Source: Neotamlana sargassicola (GTDB lineage Bacteria > Bacteroidota > Bacteroidia > Flavobacteriales > Flavobacteriaceae). From it: a stretch of 64,000 nucleotides of DNA. Under the pieces are notes generated by a model, which searched no databases, was not told the origin of the DNA, and saw only the letters and a program-made list of their open reading frames with translations. The translations under genes and the position numbers were made by a program. The stretch covers positions 744,001-808,000 of the forward strand of contig NZ_JAJAPX010000001.1 in the NCBI RefSeq assembly GCF_020523965.1, given 5' to 3'. This document shows, piece after piece, positions 43,750 to 52,265 of the stretch. How positions within the stretch are numbered: position 1 is the first letter of the stretch; each line of letters starts with the position of its first letter.

Positions 43750-44598
43750 ATGAAAAAGATGTATAGATCACTCATTTTTATCGCTTTAAGCTTAATATTT
43801 TCTTCTTGTGAAGATGTTATTGATGTTGATGTAAATACGGCAGAACCGCGATTGGTAATTGAAGCTTCTCTAGATTGGGAAAAAGGTACAACTGGAAGTG
43901 AACAAACCATAAAATTAAGTATGTCTTCTCCTTATTTTAGTACCGATACAGACACCAGTGTAACAGGTGCATTAGTAACGGTTACGAATATGAATAATAA
44001 TACTATTTTTTCGTTTACAGATGAAAATAACGGCACGTATTCTATAAATAATTTCGAACCAATTATTGGAGACACCTACCAATTAACAGTGGTTTATAAT
44101 GGTGAAACATACCAAGCTACAGAAACCTTAATAGCATCGACAAGTATTAAGGAAATAAATGAAAGTATTGAAGGTGGTTTTGATGATGAATTACCTGAAG
44201 TAAATATTTATTTTGATGATCCAATCGATGAAGAAAACTATTATTTAATCAGTTTTTACGAAATAGGGGATATGTTTCCATTTTTCGCTGATGTATCGGA
44301 TGAGTTTGTTAATGGGAATGAAGTATATTATTTTTTTGAAAAAGAAGAAGATGAAGACACTAATATGTCGCCATTTGAAGCTGGTGATACGGTTGAAGTT
44401 AAATTATACGGTATTTCGGAGCAATACTATAGTTTTATGAGGCTTTTAATCGAGCAATATTATAATTCAGGCAATCCTTTTGCATCGAATGCTGCATTAA
44501 TAAAGGGCAATTGTATAAACCCAACAAACCCTGAAAATTATGCTTTTGGGTATTTTAGAGTCACCGAAGTTGATGTGGTATCGTATACGTTTGAGTAA
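43750..44598 (+). CDS. DUF4249 lipoprotein, partner of the TonB receptor
   Basis: A 282-residue lipoprotein. Lipobox FSSC gives C20, followed by EDVIDVD, which fits surface export. The opening DVIDVDVNTAEPRLVIEASL and an Ig-like segment (ALVTVTNMNNNTIFSFTDE) are typical of DUF4249. Members almost always follow a TonB-dependent receptor and may act as its surface partner as SusD does for SusC; that function is inference. It begins 3 bases after the receptor stop and ends with a terminator. Confidence 0.88.
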   Translation: MKKMYRSLIFIALSLIFSSCEDVIDVDVNTAEPRLVIEASLDWEKGTTGSEQTIKLSMSSPYFSTDTDTSVTGALVTVTNMNNNTIFSFTDENNGTYSINNFEPIIGDTYQLTVVYNGETYQATETLIASTSIKEINESIEGGFDDELPEVNIYFDDPIDEENYYLISFYEIGDMFPFFADVSDEFVNGNEVYYFFEKEEDEDTNMSPFEAGDTVEVKLYGISEQYYSFMRLLIEQYYNSGNPFASNAALIKGNCINPTNPENYAFGYFRVTEVDVVSYTFE

Positions 44599-44619
44599 AA
44601 TATAAGCTTTAAAATATCT

Positions 44620-44658
44620 AGACCTGTTAGGTTTCAAAAACCCAACAGGTCTTTTTTT
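44620..44658 (+). terminator. Rho-independent terminator
   Basis: AGACCTGTT pairs with AACAGGTCT, extended by GGTTT/AAACC across one mismatch, with T7 after. It lies 21 bases after the DUF4249 gene. Confidence 0.9.
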
Positions 44659-44722
44659 ATAAATCAATTAAGAGCCTGCTTAGCGTTAGGTTTGATCCAA
44701 AATTTCAAGAGAACAGGCATCC

Positions 44723-44746
44723 TCATATTGAGCGCAGTAGAAAGAT
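44723..44746. repeat. Degenerate interspersed-repeat-like element
   Basis: TCATATTGAGCGCAGTAG followed by AAAGAT resembles the short intergenic repeat TCATACTGAGCGCAGTCGAAG that I recall from flavobacterial genomes. It lies in an otherwise empty 200-base gap between the DUF4249 terminator and holB. Only one copy is in view, so the call rests on memory. Confidence 0.35.
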
Positions 44747-44855
44747 GTTAACTTATTTGACTCAAATAAAGTAAAACAAATAATGTATTGATATCGATAT
44801 TTTTAAGCGAAGTGTTTTGAAAAAAATGTACTCATAAATTCTTGGCAATCAACCT

Positions 44856-46010
44856 CTAATTTTCCTTTTTATGCAATAAACGCGTGAGTTTTATACTCAA
44901 ATCGGTAAGAATAATTTTCGAGTTACCGTTGCGTTCAATATGGTAAATAGCATCTTGGAGTTCGTTGCTTATATCCATAATGTTATTGCCATGAATAAAC
45001 GGGGCAAATTTAGCCAAATTAAAAGCTTCGCTTTTAGGTTCAAAAAACACCAAATCGTTGGCGTTATAGTTTAGTAGTAAGGCTTGCCTAAAAAAGTCTA
45101 AACAAAAGTTTAAAAACTGTTTTTGGGTTTCTCTGCCAGTTTTAGCGACCTCTTCGCTCCAAGAAATTAAATCATGTATGGCTGCTTTGTTTCCTTTTGC
45201 TTTAAAGGCTGTTCGTACCCAAAACACAAACCATTTTTCAAATTGCAAATCTTCACTATCACTATATACTAAATCGCAAGCTTTATTATAGTTGCCATTA
45301 GCTTGATGTGCAATTTTGGTGGCATCAGCTTCAGCGATATTAAATTGTTTAATTAAAGCCTCTTTTACGTCGTTTTCGGCTAACGGCGGAAAGTGTAATA
45401 CTTGACAGCGTGAACGAATAGTATTAATAATCTGTTCTTCGTCTTCTGCAATTAATAAAAATATTGTTTTTGCAGGCGGTTCTTCAATTAGTTTTAAAAG
45501 TTTGTTTGCCGCGGCAGTATTCATTTTTTCAGCCATCCAAACTAAAAGAATTTTATAACCACCTTCGTAGGCTTTTAACGACAACGATTTTACTATATCT
45601 TGAGCTTCATCAACACCAATTTGGCCTTGTTTATTATCAACACCAAGTAGTTTATACCAGTCGAATAAATTTCCGTAAGGTTGTTCGGTTAAAAGTTGGC
45701 GCCATTCTTCTAAATAATGACTAGAAACAGGGTGTTTTTTTACTTTATCGCTGGTAGTTACAGGAAATGCAAAGTGCAAATCGGGATGCGAAAAATTCTT
45801 AAATTTTAGGTTACAAGCGTCATTTCCTCCACTATTTTCGCCATTGCTATTATTGCAAAGTATATATTGAGCATAAGCTAAAGCTATGGGTAAAGTGCCA
45901 CAACCTTCGTTACCAACAAAAAGTTGCGCATGTGGTATACGGCCATTATCGGCACTTTGTGTCAAGTGCTTTTTTATGTGTTCTTGTCCTATAACGTCAT
46001 TAAATAGCAT
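44856..46010 (-). CDS. holB: DNA polymerase III subunit delta'
   Basis: A 384-residue clamp-loader subunit. The ATG at 46010 (MLFNDVIGQEHIKKHL) fits the family N-terminus better than a TTG two codons earlier. AAA+ features are visible: a degenerate P-loop GNEGCGTL lacking the usual Lys, as delta' does not hydrolyse ATP; the segment KILLVWMAEKMNTAAANKLLKLIEEPP; and SRC in TIRSRCQVLHF (sensor region). Only two of the four usual zinc-finger cysteines are visible (C52 and C65 region). The C-terminal collar domain is complete. A TAGGTTTG box directly overlaps the start and could make a leaderless message. Confidence 0.9.
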   Translation of the reverse strand: MLFNDVIGQEHIKKHLTQSADNGRIPHAQLFVGNEGCGTLPIALAYAQYILCNNSNGENSGGNDACNLKFKNFSHPDLHFAFPVTTSDKVKKHPVSSHYLEEWRQLLTEQPYGNLFDWYKLLGVDNKQGQIGVDEAQDIVKSLSLKAYEGGYKILLVWMAEKMNTAAANKLLKLIEEPPAKTIFLLIAEDEEQIINTIRSRCQVLHFPPLAENDVKEALIKQFNIAEADATKIAHQANGNYNKACDLVYSDSEDLQFEKWFVFWVRTAFKAKGNKAAIHDLISWSEEVAKTGRETQKQFLNFCLDFFRQALLLNYNANDLVFFEPKSEAFNLAKFAPFIHGNNIMDISNELQDAIYHIERNGNSKIILTDLSIKLTRLLHKKEN

Positions 46011-46279
46011 AGGCAAACCTACATTTTTGTTAAGCTTTTAAAAAATGAATTAAGAGATTTTTTTAGTTAAAAAGCCTAATTAGTTCAGTGTCAATAGTTT
46101 TTGTTTAATTTTTGGTAACAATTTATTAACATTGTTATTTCACTAGTAATAAGGGTTTTATATGTGTATTGTTAATAATTTATCGCTAGATTTAGTTCCT
46201 TAGCCTTTTTAATATGAAATTTTACTTAATTTTATTAACATTAATTTTACATTAAATTAACAAACAAAAACAATAAGAC

Positions 46280-46990
46280 ATGGCTATAAAAATTAAAGTT
46301 TCAAAAAAGAAATTAAAAAAAGATGAAGAAAAGAAACTAACTAAATTAAAGGTTAAAAAAGCTAAAGCATTAACTAAAAAGCAAAAGCAAGCGGCAAAGG
46401 AGAAAGCCAAGAAACTAGCCAAGCTAAAGGCAAAAAAGCAGAAAGAACAGGCCAAGTTAAAAGCCAAAAAGGCTAAAGCATTAGCTAAAAAACAGAAACA
46501 AGCGGCAAAGGAGAAAGCTAAGAAACTAGCCAAGCTAAAGGCAAAAAAGCAAAAAGAGAAGGCCAAGTTAAAAGCCAAAAAAGCTAAAGCATTAGCTAAA
46601 AAGCAAAAGCAAGCGGCAAAGGAGAAAGCCAAGAAACTAGCCAAGCTAAAGGCAAAAAAGCAAAAAGAGAAGGCTAAGTTAAAAGCCAAAAAGGCTAAAG
46701 CATTAGCTAAAAAGCAAAAACAAGCGGCAAAGGAGAAAGCCAAGAAACTGGCAAAGCTAAAGGTAAAAAAGCAAAAAGAGAAGGCTAAGTTAAAAGCCAA
46801 AAAGGCTAAAACATTAGCTAAAAAACAAAAGCAAACTGCAAAATCAAATGTTAAAAAGAAAAAAACAATAAAAAAGAAATCAAAAAGACTGATTAAAAAA
46901 GCATCAAAGCCAAAGCAACCCATATCTAAAAAGCAACCAAAGTCAAAAAGAAAAAAAGCGGCTAAGGTTACATTAAAAAAGGCTTCTTAA
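46280..46990 (+). CDS. Lysine/alanine-rich repeat protein, histone H1-like composition
   Basis: A 236-residue, extremely basic protein made mostly of Lys, Ala, Leu and Gln. After MAIKIKVSKKKLKKDEE come four full 37-residue repeats (about residues 28-175) of the form AKALAKKQKQAAKEKAKK plus LAKLKAKKQKEKAKLKAKK, then a partial fifth and a Lys/Ser/Pro tail. No hydrophobic segment or signal peptide. Composition resembles the C-terminal tails of H1-like and other nucleoid-binding proteins, so DNA or RNA binding is plausible, but no fold is recognisable. It has a 263-base AT-rich leader and precedes pgk. Confidence 0.75.
   Translation: MAIKIKVSKKKLKKDEEKKLTKLKVKKAKALTKKQKQAAKEKAKKLAKLKAKKQKEQAKLKAKKAKALAKKQKQAAKEKAKKLAKLKAKKQKEKAKLKAKKAKALAKKQKQAAKEKAKKLAKLKAKKQKEKAKLKAKKAKALAKKQKQAAKEKAKKLAKLKVKKQKEKAKLKAKKAKTLAKKQKQTAKSNVKKKKTIKKKSKRLIKKASKPKQPISKKQPKSKRKKAAKVTLKKAS
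46361..46804 (+). repeat. Four tandem 111-bp coding repeats
   Basis: Units begin at 46361, 46472, 46583 and 46694, exactly 111 bases apart, and a partial fifth begins at 46805. Units differ at only a few bases, several of them synonymous, so the array can expand or contract in steps of 37 codons without breaking the frame. Confidence 0.95.
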
Positions 46991-47066
46991 TTTAAAAAAA
47001 CCAAATTAAATTATTAGCTATATCGTTTTCGTACAAAATCGCATTTTAATTAGGGTATTTATTAGT

Positions 47067-47074
47067 TACATTTG
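47067..47074 (+). promoter_or_regulatory. -7 box TACATTTG for pgk
   Basis: An exact TAnnTTTG match 27 bases before the pgk start codon, giving a short leader. No clear -33 TTG. Confidence 0.6.
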
Positions 47075-47100
47075 TAGGACTAAAAAGTAAATACATAACA

Positions 47101-48288
47101 ATGAAAACGATTAACGATTTTAATTTCGAAAATAAAAAAGCACTTATTCGTGTAGATTTTAACGTGCCACTAAACGATAAATTTGAGGTAACAGATTCTA
47201 CAAGAATTGTTTCGGCAAAACCTACAATTATTAAAATTTTAGAAGATGGTGGTAGCTGTATTTTAATGTCGCATTTAGGAAGACCAAAAGGTGTTCAAGA
47301 TGAGTTTTCGTTAGGCCACATAGTCGATACGGTTAAAGATATTATAGGAGTAGAAGTTACTTTTGTTAACGCTTGTGTTGGTGAAACTGCCGAAGAAGCT
47401 GCTGCAAAATTACAACCAGGACAAATTTTATTGTTAGAAAATTTACGTTTTCATGCAGAAGAAACCGCTGGAGATAAAGCATTTGCAGAACAACTAGCTA
47501 AGTTAGGAGACATTTATGTAAATGATGCTTTCGGTACCGCGCACCGTGCTCATGCATCAACCACTATTGTGGCTCAGTTTTTTGAAAATAAAAAATGTTT
47601 CGGTAGTTTATTAGCTCAAGAAATTGAAAGTATTAAAAAAGTATTAGAAACAGGCGAAAAACCAGTTTTAGGTATTTTAGGAGGTGCCAAAGTATCGTCT
47701 AAAATCACCATTATCGAGAATATTTTAGATGCCGTAGATCATTTAATAATTGGTGGTGGTATGGCCTTTACTTTTGTTAAAGCTCAAGGAGGAAAAATAG
47801 GAAATTCTATTTGTGAAGACGATAAAATGGAGTTGGCTTTAGAAATTTTAAAGCAAGCAGAAGCTAAGAACGTAAAAGTACACATTCCTGTTGATACTAT
47901 TGCTGCCGACGATTTTAGCAACGACGCGAATACACAAACGGTTGATATTAATGCTATTCCAGATGGATGGGAAGGTGTTGATGCTGGACCAAAATCGAGA
48001 GAGATTTTCCACGATGTAGTTATGCAATGTAAAACAATTTTATGGAATGGCCCTCTTGGTGTTTTTGAAATGGAAAGTTTTGCAGGTGGTACCATCGAGT
48101 TAGGAAATTCTATTGCCGAAGCCACTAAAAATGGGGCGTTCTCACTTGTTGGCGGTGGCGATTCTGTGGCTGCGGTTAAGCAATTTGGTTTCGATGATAA
48201 AGTGAGTTATGTAAGTACCGGTGGTGGCGCTATGCTTGAAAGCTTAGAAGGAAAAACATTACCAGGAATTGCAGCAATTTTAGAATAA
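47101..48288 (+). CDS. pgk: Phosphoglycerate kinase
   Basis: A 395-residue glycolytic enzyme that transfers phosphate from 1,3-bisphosphoglycerate to ADP in the cytoplasm. The signature region [18 protein letters not shown] (substrate arginine and His), [25 protein letters not shown] and the nucleotide-binding GGGDSVAAV and STGGGAMLE are all intact. Length is standard. It has its own -7 box. The next gene is 130-160 bases on, so it is likely transcribed alone. Confidence 0.97.
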   Translation: MKTINDFNFENKKALIRVDFNVPLNDKFEVTDSTRIVSAKPTIIKILEDGGSCILMSHLGRPKGVQDEFSLGHIVDTVKDIIGVEVTFVNACVGETAEEAAAKLQPGQILLLENLRFHAEETAGDKAFAEQLAKLGDIYVNDAFGTAHRAHASTTIVAQFFENKKCFGSLLAQEIESIKKVLETGEKPVLGILGGAKVSSKITIIENILDAVDHLIIGGGMAFTFVKAQGGKIGNSICEDDKMELALEILKQAEAKNVKVHIPVDTIAADDFSNDANTQTVDINAIPDGWEGVDAGPKSREIFHDVVMQCKTILWNGPLGVFEMESFAGGTIELGNSIAEATKNGAFSLVGGGDSVAAVKQFGFDDKVSYVSTGGGAMLESLEGKTLPGIAAILE

Positions 48289-48449
48289 AATTCCATTCAA
48301 AAAAAGCATAAAGGGTATAAGTGTTTTTAGAAACGTTATAATTCAATTAGTTACCAATCAAACACAAAAAACTAAACTTTAGTTTTTTAATTCCCTTAAA
48401 AAATACGAATTTAGCCATAATGTCGTTGATTAACATGTTACTCGATTTT

Positions 48450-49976
48450 ATGGCTATTCGTTTTTATATTGCGTTGTTTGTGTGTGGTTTAGGGTTTTCT
48501 CAAACTACCGATTCTATTATTGATGGAAGTAATAACACCATAAAAACGATAGAAGTGCAACCCGATTCCACTCAATTAAAAGGGTTTGTTGATAATGAAT
48601 TTGCAGCACAAATAGACGAAAAGTGGCTCGAAGAATTGTATAGTAATGCCTTGTTCGATACCATTTACAAATCGGTTACCGAACTGGATTTTAAAGGGAT
48701 TGATTTCCCAGAGTTATCTACCGATACTTTAAAAGCACGATTAAAAAAACTCGATGCTAGAACACCGTTTAATGTGGAGTACAACCCATCGTTAGAAAGT
48801 GTAATTAAATCTTATTTAAAATATCGAAGAAACTCCATTCAAAAACTTATTAGTTTAAGCGCGTATTATTTCCCAATGTTCGAGCGCGAGCTTGATTTGT
48901 ACGACATTCCGTTAGAGGTTAAATATCTAGCAATAGTAGAGTCTGCTTTAAAACCAAGAGCAAGATCTAGAGTAGGAGCAACTGGTTTATGGCAGTTTAT
49001 GTTTAGCACTGGTAAAATGTACGGACTCGACGTAAGCAGTTATGTCGATGAGCGTAGCGATCCCATAAAATCTACCGAAGCAGCAGCAAAATATTTAGCA
49101 AAATTGTACGGTATTTTTGGCGATTGGGATTTGGCATTGGCAGCTTATAATTCTGGACCAGGAAATGTATCGAAAGCCATTCGCCGTTCTGGAGGTTATC
49201 AAAATTATTGGAATATTAGGCATAATTTACCAAGAGAAACAGCAGGTTATTTACCAGCATTTTTAGCTAATATGTATATTTTTGAATATGCCGAAGAGCA
49301 CGGTTTTAAAAAAATAAAACCAGAATTAGCCTATTTTGAAACCGATACCGTTCGAGTAAAAGAAATGATAACGCTCGATCAGGTTTCAGAAGTCACTGGA
49401 ACTCCAATCGAAGAACTTCAATTTTTAAATCCGTCTTATAAATTAGATATTATTCCATTTATTAAAGAGGAAAACTATACCTTACGATTACCTCGCGATG
49501 TTGTTGGTGCTTTTGTAAACAACGAAGATTCTATTTATGCATTTGCTAGAGCCGAGTTTAATAAACGCGAAAAGCCTTTACCTCAATTTTTTAATGCCGA
49601 TGAGAAAATTAGGTATCGTGTAAAATCAGGCGATTATTTAGGTAAAATATCAAGAATGTATGGTGTTCGTGTAAGCGATATTAAGCGCTGGAATGGTTTA
49701 CGAAATAACGATTTAAGTATTGGGCAGCGTTTAACTATTTATCCTAGAAAACCACATGTTTCAACGCAGCAAAAAACAGCTTCAAATACAACACAAACTA
49801 TAAAACCAAAACCTATTTCGGGTGAAGTAACCATTTATACCGTGCAATCTGGTGATTCGCTTTGGAGTATTTCACAAAAATTTCCTGGAGTTTCTATTCA
49901 AAATATAAAAGATTGGAACGGTATTAGTGGTAGTAAACTAAAACCAGGAATGAAGCTTAAAATTGCTAAGAGCTAA
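48450..49976 (+). CDS. Membrane-bound lytic transglycosylase with two LysM domains (MltD-like)
   Basis: A 508-residue exported peptidoglycan lytic enzyme. The start at 48450 (MAIRFYIALFVCGLGFSQ) gives a compact signal peptide; in-frame ATGs at 48420 and 48435 are possible but lack basic residues up front. The SLT domain carries the catalytic Glu in AIVESALKPRARS (E164 from this start), then GATGLWQFM and ALAAYNSGPGNV. Two LysM modules close the protein (YRVKSGDYLGKISRMYGV and YTVQSGDSLWSISQKF). It cleaves glycan strands of the cell wall. A DUF4837 lipoprotein follows after 23 bases. Confidence 0.92.
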   Translation: MAIRFYIALFVCGLGFSQTTDSIIDGSNNTIKTIEVQPDSTQLKGFVDNEFAAQIDEKWLEELYSNALFDTIYKSVTELDFKGIDFPELSTDTLKARLKKLDARTPFNVEYNPSLESVIKSYLKYRRNSIQKLISLSAYYFPMFERELDLYDIPLEVKYLAIVESALKPRARSRVGATGLWQFMFSTGKMYGLDVSSYVDERSDPIKSTEAAAKYLAKLYGIFGDWDLALAAYNSGPGNVSKAIRRSGGYQNYWNIRHNLPRETAGYLPAFLANMYIFEYAEEHGFKKIKPELAYFETDTVRVKEMITLDQVSEVTGTPIEELQFLNPSYKLDIIPFIKEENYTLRLPRDVVGAFVNNEDSIYAFARAEFNKREKPLPQFFNADEKIRYRVKSGDYLGKISRMYGVRVSDIKRWNGLRNNDLSIGQRLTIYPRKPHVSTQQKTASNTTQTIKPKPISGEVTIYTVQSGDSLWSISQKFPGVSIQNIKDWNGISGSKLKPGMKLKIAKS

Positions 49977-49999
49977 CTTCTTTTAAAAATTAAAAAACA

Positions 50000-50986
50000 A
50001 TGATACGTTACATTATTTTATCAGCATTTACATTACTTTTTTTAGTGTCATGCGGAAATAAAAAGAAATCAGATAATGATATTTATATCGCCGATGCCAC
50101 GGGAGCTATTAATAATGTTTCGGTGGTTATAGAAAACGATTTGTGGGCTGGAAGCGTTGGTGAAGCCATAAAAAGCGTGCTTACAAAACCAATTTACGGT
50201 TTGCCACAAGACGAACCAACGTTTACTATTAGCCAAATTCCACCCGCTGTTTTTTCGGGATTCGTAACCAAAAACAGAACAGTTTTAAAAATAGAAACAG
50301 GTAAAGATGCTGGCCTAAAAGTTTTAGAAGATGTATATGCTAAACCACAAAAAGTAATTGTTGTATCTGGAAAAACAAAACAAGAAATTATTGATTTAAT
50401 TTTAGAAAATGAAGTGAAAATTGTTGATGTTTTTCATAATATGGAGCTTGCCGAACGCGCCAGACAAATGGCAAAATCGCCACATAGTTATAAGTCGATT
50501 GAGGAAAAATTAGGTTTAACTTTAGAGTTTTCGTCTATTTATAGAATTGCAAAAGAAGCTGATAATTTTTTCTGGATTAGAAAAGATATCACTACAGGAA
50601 CAACAAATTTGTTGCTTTACGAGTTGCCATACGATGCGATTAAACAAACCGATAGTGTAGTTAACCAAATAATTGCCATTAGAGATTCTATTGGAAAGCA
50701 ATATATAGAAGGTCCCGTAGAAGGTTCGTATTTAGCCACAGAAGATGCATACACACCATTTCACGGAGAAACTATTCTAGACAATAAACCAACTTTAGAA
50801 ACCAAAGGTATTTGGGATGTAAAAAATGCGTTTATGGGAGGACCATTTATTAATTATGCTATAGAAGATAAAGTAAATAATCGTTGGGTGGTTATTGAAG
50901 GTTTTGCCTTCGCTCCATCGGTAGAAAAACGAAATTACGTTTTAGAACTCGAATCTATTATTAAATCGGTTAAAATAAAACGATAA
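50000..50986 (+). CDS. DUF4837 lipoprotein
   Basis: A 328-residue lipoprotein with lipobox LVSC (C18) and a lysine-rich stretch after it, so probably retained on the periplasmic side. The family-typical opening is NVSVVIENDLWAGSVGEAIK and PIYGLPQDEPTF. The remaining domain is mixed alpha/beta; the end has WVVIEGFAFAPSVEKRNYV. Function unknown. It is 23 bases downstream of the LysM transglycosylase, suggesting a cell-envelope role by association. Confidence 0.86.
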   Translation: MIRYIILSAFTLLFLVSCGNKKKSDNDIYIADATGAINNVSVVIENDLWAGSVGEAIKSVLTKPIYGLPQDEPTFTISQIPPAVFSGFVTKNRTVLKIETGKDAGLKVLEDVYAKPQKVIVVSGKTKQEIIDLILENEVKIVDVFHNMELAERARQMAKSPHSYKSIEEKLGLTLEFSSIYRIAKEADNFFWIRKDITTGTTNLLLYELPYDAIKQTDSVVNQIIAIRDSIGKQYIEGPVEGSYLATEDAYTPFHGETILDNKPTLETKGIWDVKNAFMGGPFINYAIEDKVNNRWVVIEGFAFAPSVEKRNYVLELESIIKSVKIKR

Positions 50987-51006
50987 GTTTCTAAAAAACA
51001 CAAACA

Positions 51007-51034
51007 AAAAAACCAGCAAATTTGCTGGTTTTTT
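51007..51034. terminator. Bidirectional terminator
   Basis: AAAAAACCAGCAAA and TTTGCTGGTTTTTT form a perfect 28-bp palindrome between the convergent DUF4837 and tatA genes, with A and T runs suited to termination in both directions. Confidence 0.92.
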
Positions 51035-51054
51035 GTTATTGGTATAAAATAAAT

Positions 51055-51237
51055 TTATTCTTTTTTCGAAGTATCAGCTTCATCTTCTTTGCTAGCATCT
51101 TTAAATTCCTTTATGCCGCTACCAAGTCCTCGCATTAATTCAGGTATTTTTTTACCTCCAAATAATAATAAAACAACTACCACAATTAAAGCAATTTGCC
51201 AAGGACCAATTGCTAAGGGTAAAATATATAAGCTCAT
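51055..51237 (-). CDS. tatA: Sec-independent protein translocase TatA/E
   Basis: A 60-residue single-span membrane protein that forms the pore-like part of the twin-arginine export system. It has an N-terminal membrane helix (about 8-25), the hinge [14 protein letters not shown], and an amphipathic helix with acidic tail. Length is typical for TatA/E. TatC is not in the window. A Tat substrate candidate (29720-30835) is. Confidence 0.93.
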   Translation of the reverse strand: MSLYILPLAIGPWQIALIVVVVLLLFGGKKIPELMRGLGSGIKEFKDASKEDEADTSKKE

Positions 51238-51395
51238 AATATTAAATTTTAAACCACAAAGTTACTAATTAAACTTTAATAAAGTTGGTTTAAACCTAAT
51301 TTTAGCATTACGTTATATTCAAAACCATTTTCTAACGTTATAGTTTAGCAAAAAGAGTAACAGATTAAATAAATTCTATTTATTTTTGTTTGATT

Positions 51396-52265
51396 ATGGC
51401 AACTAAAAAAAAGAAACCAAAAAAAATTAAAAAGAAATTAGTCGATAAGTATCGCTTGCTAATACTTAACGAAGTAACTTTCGAAGAACGTTTATCATTT
51501 AAAATTACGCGCTTAAATGTGTTTGTTTTGGGGTCGTTAATTGCATTTTTTTTAATTTCATTAACGTATTTAATAATTGCCTTTACGCCATTGCGCGAAT
51601 ATATTCCTGGGTATTCTTCTACGGCTTTAAAAAAGAAAGCTACAGAATTAAACTATAAAACAGATTCGTTACAGCAAGTTATTGCTATGAACGAAACGTA
51701 TTATGCATCAATAAAAAAAGTATTAAAAGGCGATATAAGTGCCGAAGATTTTAATAAAGATTCCATTGTTGAAGCCATAAAAATTGAAGCAAGCGAAGTG
51801 GATTTAAACCCAAATGCCGAAGATTCCTTATTACGCGAAAAAGTAGATAAAGAAGATAAGTATAACTTGTTCGAATCAGCTATATCAGCAACAAACTTTG
51901 TATTATTTCCACCGGTAAATGGCACAATTAGTTCAGCCTACAATGCTAAAGAAAAACATTATGCCGTAGATATTGTAGTTGCAAAAGACACACCTGTAAA
52001 AGCCACTGCCGATGGCATTGTAATTTTTGCAGAATGGACAGCCAATACGGGGCACGTTATAATTTTAGAGCATAGCCATGGTTTAATATCAATTTATAAA
52101 CACAATGGTTCTTTAACGAAATCTCAAGGCGATTTAGTAAAAGCAGGAGAAGTAATAGCAACCGCAGGAAATACTGGCGAATTAAGCACTGGTCCGCATT
52201 TGCATTTCGAGTTATGGAACGATGGCTACCCAATTAACCCAACAAACTTTATAGATTTTAAATAA
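51396..52265 (+). CDS. M23 family metallopeptidase (membrane-anchored)
   Basis: A 289-residue protein with a very basic N-terminus (MATKKKKPKKIKKK), one membrane segment at about 45-67 and a C-terminal LytM/M23 domain. The start at 51396 is preferred over a TTG two codons earlier. Zinc and catalytic residues are intact: H188 and D192 in HYAVD, and H268-x-H270 in GPHLHFE. It probably cuts peptidoglycan cross-links or binds as a regulator at the outer face of the inner membrane. A TATTTTTG box ends 7 bases before the ATG, so the message may be leaderless. The next gene starts directly at its stop. Confidence 0.9.
   Translation: MATKKKKPKKIKKKLVDKYRLLILNEVTFEERLSFKITRLNVFVLGSLIAFFLISLTYLIIAFTPLREYIPGYSSTALKKKATELNYKTDSLQQVIAMNETYYASIKKVLKGDISAEDFNKDSIVEAIKIEASEVDLNPNAEDSLLREKVDKEDKYNLFESAISATNFVLFPPVNGTISSAYNAKEKHYAVDIVVAKDTPVKATADGIVIFAEWTANTGHVIILEHSHGLISIYKHNGSLTKSQGDLVKAGEVIATAGNTGELSTGPHLHFELWNDGYPINPTNFIDFK

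Noticed and set aside
46361-46804. Regular 111-bp repeats as a possible CRISPR-like array
   Set aside because: Units are contiguous, coding, in frame, and have no spacers; no cas genes nearby.
46252-46923. Long minus-strand open frame (223 codons, Phe/Ala/Cys/Leu-rich)
   Set aside because: It is the antisense of the lysine-rich repeat gene and exists only because AAG/AAA/GCT repeats read as CTT/TTT/AGC. No signal for a separate gene.
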